A stretch of DNA of 64,000 bases from Mactromeris polynyma. Its lineage: Eukaryota; Mollusca; Bivalvia; Venerida; Mactridae. This document shows, one piece after another, positions 59,913 to 64,000 of this stretch. The stretch covers positions 15,022,256-15,086,255 of the forward strand of contig JASFXZ010000001.1 in assembly GCA_032209605.1 (NCBI GenBank). Direction: 5' to 3'. Below the pieces are notes generated by a model that was not told the DNA's origin, ran no database searches, and worked only from the letters and a program-made list of their open reading frames with translations. A program made the position numbers and the translations under genes. Numbering within the stretch: the first letter of the stretch is position 1; every line of letters begins with the position of its first letter.

Positions 59913-61188
59913 CTAAAGGAATCGAATAAATACTGCTACTATATCAAGAGTTTCTACTGCTGCTACATCAAGTGTTTCTACTGCTGCTATATCAAGTGTT
60001 TCTACTGCTGCTACATCAAGTGTTTCTACTGCTGCTATATCAAGTGTTTCTACTGCTGCTACATCAAGTGTTTCTACTGCTGCTACATCAAGTGTTTCTA
60101 CTGCTGCTATATCAAGTGTTTCTACTGCTGCAATATCAAGTGTTTCTACTGCTGCTACATCAAGTGTTTCTACTGCTGCTACATCAAGTGTTTCTACTGC
60201 TGCTACATCAAGTGTTTCTACTTCTGACCAGTGCATCTCAAACTTGTATGTTTGCGAGCAATTGAAGTACAACTGACACTCAAGTGTATGTGGATAAATT
60301 CCAGTATTGTCGGGCGAACACGGATCTTCAGCGCCAAACACAGTCTCGGCAACTGTGGAAAAAGAATGTATTAGGCCGAAATTCATAACGTGTATATTTG
60401 CTGTCTCTCTACCGACCAAATAAGCAGCACCCCAATATAGTATTGGCTCACAACAGGTAATTAATACCTTTATTTAGTTTAATTTTGGTTGTAATTTCTA
60501 AGAGAATTCAAAATACAGTCGGACATCCTTTATTCGATTTTTTCGGGTCCGAAATTTTATTTCGACTAATACAATATTTCAAATAACCCATTGTAATTCG
60601 ACGTGCCTTAGATACATCGGGACCTGGTATTTATTTCGGATTATACAAGTCTTCGGTTAAAAGTTTGTCGAATAAACGAGGTCCGACTGTATTTATTGAC
60701 ATAGGTGTGGATAAATGATTGAAAACTGTTTCGTTTATTGCGCCCAATATGCGTGTAGTTCCTTTATCATAAATAGTCGTCATACTTATAATTTATATTG
60801 TAATTGTTCATACTGTCATGTGTAACATGAATTTCGTCATTTAATAGAACTTGTAATGCTTCATTCGCCTACAATTTATATAATATTTCGGACTTGAAAC
60901 TTCAATGCTTTTAGTCCAAATGTTTATGGTATTAATGTAATCCAGTGCAAAATAAAAATGCATTTATAATCATTGAAACACATATATTTACACAATGACA
61001 TCATAGGATATCTATAACCCCATACACTTTACGCGAGACGCTGCTTCACAACAACGAACCAAACCACTATAACGATTGACAGAGTATATTTATGAAAAGT
61101 ACAACTCACGAATTACGGCAATCATGTGACTTGACAGCAACATTAGGCATGTCGCAAAAATCTTGCTGGAGATCGTCGAAGTTTTCAT
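59913..61188 (-). CDS. Secreted peritrophin-like repeat protein, copy 7
   Basis: Exon 1 61188-61110, exon 2 60352-59913; 172 residues. It shares the synonymous fourth-repeat change with copies 6 and 9. A private C-to-T lies at 60531 in the intronic MITE. Confidence 0.72.
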
Positions 61189-61796
61189 GTTGTTAAATGT
61201 AGCACTTGAACGTTAGAATTAAACGTAACCTTGCACAAAACCACGACGTGGTATGACGTGTTTAGAATGTGATTGGGTCTTTTATCAGACTCTGAAACGG
61301 CGAAGATGATTGAGTGGTCAAGGCTGGTGTGTAGCTTGCTTTTAATAAACTTGATATCAAATGAAAACCCCTTTCGTTAGTGTATTTGCGTTTATTTTTC
61401 GTCGCCACCGGTTTCCCAAATGGGCGATGCCTCCGGAAGAATGCTAGTCATTTTTTTAGAATTTTGGAGGATAGTGCATGATACAAAAGATGCCCCAGTT
61501 TCAGAAGCACCCCTTGTTCAATTAGGTGCCCAGTGTAAAGCATCGTACACGGGACCTCGGTTTTTCATAGTCTCGTCCGAAAGACTGTTAGTACTGTCAG
61601 TAGTGGAGCGGAAGATCGAACCTGTGATCCCTGAATTACTAGTTCAGCGCATTACCACTGGACCACGGATCCGCTACAAACCTCATTCTTGATCCGAACA
61701 TATATTTATAAGTAGCCCCGACATGCCTTAGGAATAACGGAGTGACCTAATTTAACGGCATTGAAGCCAATGTCGATAAACTACGTTATCAAATAC

Positions 61797-63072
61797 CTAA
61801 AGGAATCGAATAAATACTGCTACTATATCAAGAGTTTCTACTGCTGCTACATCAAGTGTTTCTACTGCTGCTATATCAAGTGTTTCTACTGCTGCTACAT
61901 CAAGTGTTTCTACTGCTGCTATATCAAGTGTTTCTACTGCTGCTACATCAAGTGTTTCTACTGCTGCTACATCAAGTGTTTCTACTGCTGCTATATCAAG
62001 TGTTTCTACTGCTGCTATATCAAGTGTTTCTACTGCTGCTACATCAAGTGTTTCTACTGCTGCTACATCAAGTGTTTCTACTGCTGCTACATCAAGTGTT
62101 TCTACTTCTGACCAGTGCATCTCAAACTTGTATGTTTGCGAGCAATTGAAGTACAACTGACACTCAAGTGTATGTGGATAAATTCCAGTATTGTCGGGCG
62201 AACACGGATCTTCAGCGCCAAACACAGTCTCGGCAACTGTGGAAAAAGAATGTATTAGGCCGAAATTCATAACGTGTATATTTGCTGTCTCTCTACCGAC
62301 CAAATAAGCAGCACCCCAATATAGTATTGGCTCACAACAGGTAATTAATACCTTTATTTAGTTTAATTTTGGTTGTAATTTCTAAGAGAATTCAAAATAC
62401 AGTCGGACATCCTTCATTCGATTTTTTAGGGTCCGAAATTTTATTTCGACTAATACAATATTTCAAATAACCCATTGTAATTCGACGTGCCTTAGATACA
62501 TCGGGACCTGGTATTTATTTCGGATTATACAAGTCTTCGGTTAAAAGTTTGTCGAATAAACGAGGTCCGACTGTATTTATTGACATAGGTGTGGATAAAT
62601 GATTGAAAACTGTTTCGTTTATTGCGCCCAATATGCGTGTAGTTCCTTTATCATAAATAGTCGTCATACTTATAATTTATATTGTAATTGTTCATACTGT
62701 CATGTGTAACATGAATTTCGTCATTTAATAGAACTTGTAATGCTTCATTCGCCTACAATTTATATAATATTTCGGACTTGAAACTTCAATGCTTTTAGTC
62801 CAAATGTTTATGGTATTAATGTAATTCAGTGCAAAATAAAAATGCATTTATAATCATTGAAACACATATATTTACACAATGACATCATAGGATATCTATA
62901 ACCCCATACACTTTACGCGAGACGCTGCTTCACAACAACGAACCAAACCACTATAACGATTGACAGAGTATATTTATGAAAAGTACAACTCACGAATTAC
63001 GGCAATCATGTGACTTGACAGCAACATTAGGCATGTCGCAAAAATCTTGCTGGAGATCGTCGAAGTTTTCAT
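61797..63072 (-). CDS. Secreted peritrophin-like repeat protein, copy 8
   Basis: Exon 1 63072-62994, exon 2 62236-61797; 172 residues. It lacks the synonymous change of copies 6, 7 and 9. Two private intronic substitutions: A at 62428 and T at 62826. Confidence 0.72.
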
Positions 63073-63680
63073 GTTGTTAAATGTAGCACTTGAACGTTAG
63101 AATTAAACGTAACCTTGCACAAAACCACGACGTGGTATGACGTGTTTAGAATGTGATTGGGTCTTTTATCAGACTCTGAAACGGCGAAGATGATTGAGTG
63201 GTCAAGGCTGGTGTGTAGCTTGCTTTTAATAAACTTGATATCAAATGAAAACCCCTTTCGTTAGTGTATTTGCGTTTATTTTTCGTCGCCACCGGTTTCC
63301 CAAATGGGCGATGCCTCCGGAAGAATGCTAGTCATTTTTTTAGAATTTTGGAGGATAGTGCATGATACAAAAGATGCCCCAGTTTCAGAAGCACCCCTTG
63401 TTCAATTAGGTGCCCAGTGTAAAGCATCGTACACGGGACCTCGGTTTTTCATAGTCTCGTCCGAAAGACTGTTAGTACTGTCAGTAGTGGAGCGGAAGAT
63501 CGAACCTGTGATCCCTGAATTACTAGTTCAGCGCATTACCACTGGACCACGGATCCGCTACAAACCTCATTCTTGATCCGAACATATATTTATAAGTAGC
63601 CCCGACATGCCTTAGGAATAACGGAGTGACCTAATTTAACGGCATTGAAGCCAATGTCGATAAACTACGTTATCAAATAC

Positions 63681-64000
63681 CTAAAGGAATCGAATAAATA
63701 CTGCTACTATATCAAGAGTTTCTACTGCTGCTACATCAAGTGTTTCTACTGCTGCTATATCAAGTGTTTCTACTGCTGCTACATCAAGTGTTTCTACTGC
63801 TGCTATATCAAGTGTTTCTACTGCTGCTACATCAAGTGTTTCTACTGCTGCTACATCAAGTGTTTCTACTGCTGCTATATCAAGTGTTTCTACTGCTGCA
63901 ATATCAAGTGTTTCTACTGCTGCTACATCAAGTGTTTCTACTGCTGCTACATCAAGTGTTTCTACTGCTGCTACATCAAGTGTTTCTACTTCTGACCAGT
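63681..64000 (-). CDS. Secreted peritrophin-like repeat protein, copy 9 (cut by window end)
   Basis: Only the 3' part of exon 2 is in the window: 12 octapeptides, the VFIRFL tail and stop. It carries the same synonymous ATT codon as copies 6 and 7. Exon 1 and the chitin-binding half-domain should lie just beyond 64000. Confidence 0.65.
   Translation of the reverse strand, partial: WSEVETLDVAAVETLDVAAVETLDVAAVETLDIAAVETLDIAAVETLDVAAVETLDVAAVETLDIAAVETLDVAAVETLDIAAVETLDVAAVETLDIVAVFIRFL

Larger units (their letters stand above)
48653..64000 (-). repeat. Tandem array of a 1,884-bp gene-bearing unit
   Basis: Units start at 48653, 50537, 52421, 54305, 56189, 58049, 59933, 61817 and 63701 (cut by window end). 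Spacing is exactly 1,884 bp except one of 1,860 bp, where one 24-nt repeat is missing. Units are almost identical; I found only a handful of substitutions. Each unit holds 12 minisatellite repeats, an exon 2 start, an intron with a MITE, exon 1, a promoter and a tRNA-like stretch. The array continues past the window. Confidence 0.97.

Overview
The window looks like bivalve mollusc nuclear DNA. It is AT-rich with long introns and intergenic stretches, and is crowded with short inverted-repeat elements, tRNA-derived SINEs and the dispersed AACAAGAGGGCCATG-type repeats I associate with bivalves. The taxon is inferred, not proven. Almost all convincing coding sequence lies on the minus strand and is split by introns.

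Layout. (1) 1-19.7 kb: mostly non-coding, holding at least three MITE-like families, several SINEs, foldback elements and minisatellites. A single signal-peptide-encoding first exon with a good splice donor lies at 12890-12947 (minus); the rest of that gene was not found. (2) 19.7-44.5 kb: a complete FKBP12-type peptidyl-prolyl isomerase gene (minus), rebuilt from six small coding exons spread over 24.8 kb. Together they give exactly 108 residues, the length of human FKBP12. Its last intron has AT-AC ends and a U12-type branch site, and exon 4 is a 23-nt microexon. Nested in its 14.5-kb intron 3, on the same strand, is an uninterrupted 965-codon reading frame (26440-29337). It has coiled coils, a central region with spaced acidic motifs reminiscent of a transposase-like fold, and a Tudor-like C-terminus, and it is flanked on both sides by tandem repeats of about 175 bp. 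A CpG-rich, promoter-like segment lies upstream of it. (3) 44.6-47.9 kb: foldback elements and SINE debris. (4) 47.9-64.0 kb (window end): a nearly perfect head-to-tail array of a 1,884-bp unit. Each unit contains a complete two-exon minus-strand gene for a small secreted protein: signal peptide, the first half of a type-2 chitin-binding (peritrophin-A) domain, then a 24-nt/8-residue repeat VETLDVAA. Eight full genes and one cut by the window edge are visible.

The secreted-gene array is the most unusual object here. Copy 1 has 40 octapeptide repeats; copies 2-8 have 12 (one has 11) and a different six-residue tail. The duplication junction lies inside the repeat array, so the later copies appear to have lost the original 3' end and to read into what was upstream DNA. 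The copies share diagnostic substitutions in a pattern that records successive duplications. The FKBP12 gene, the nested ORF and the secreted array show no evident shared pathway; they are neighbours only.
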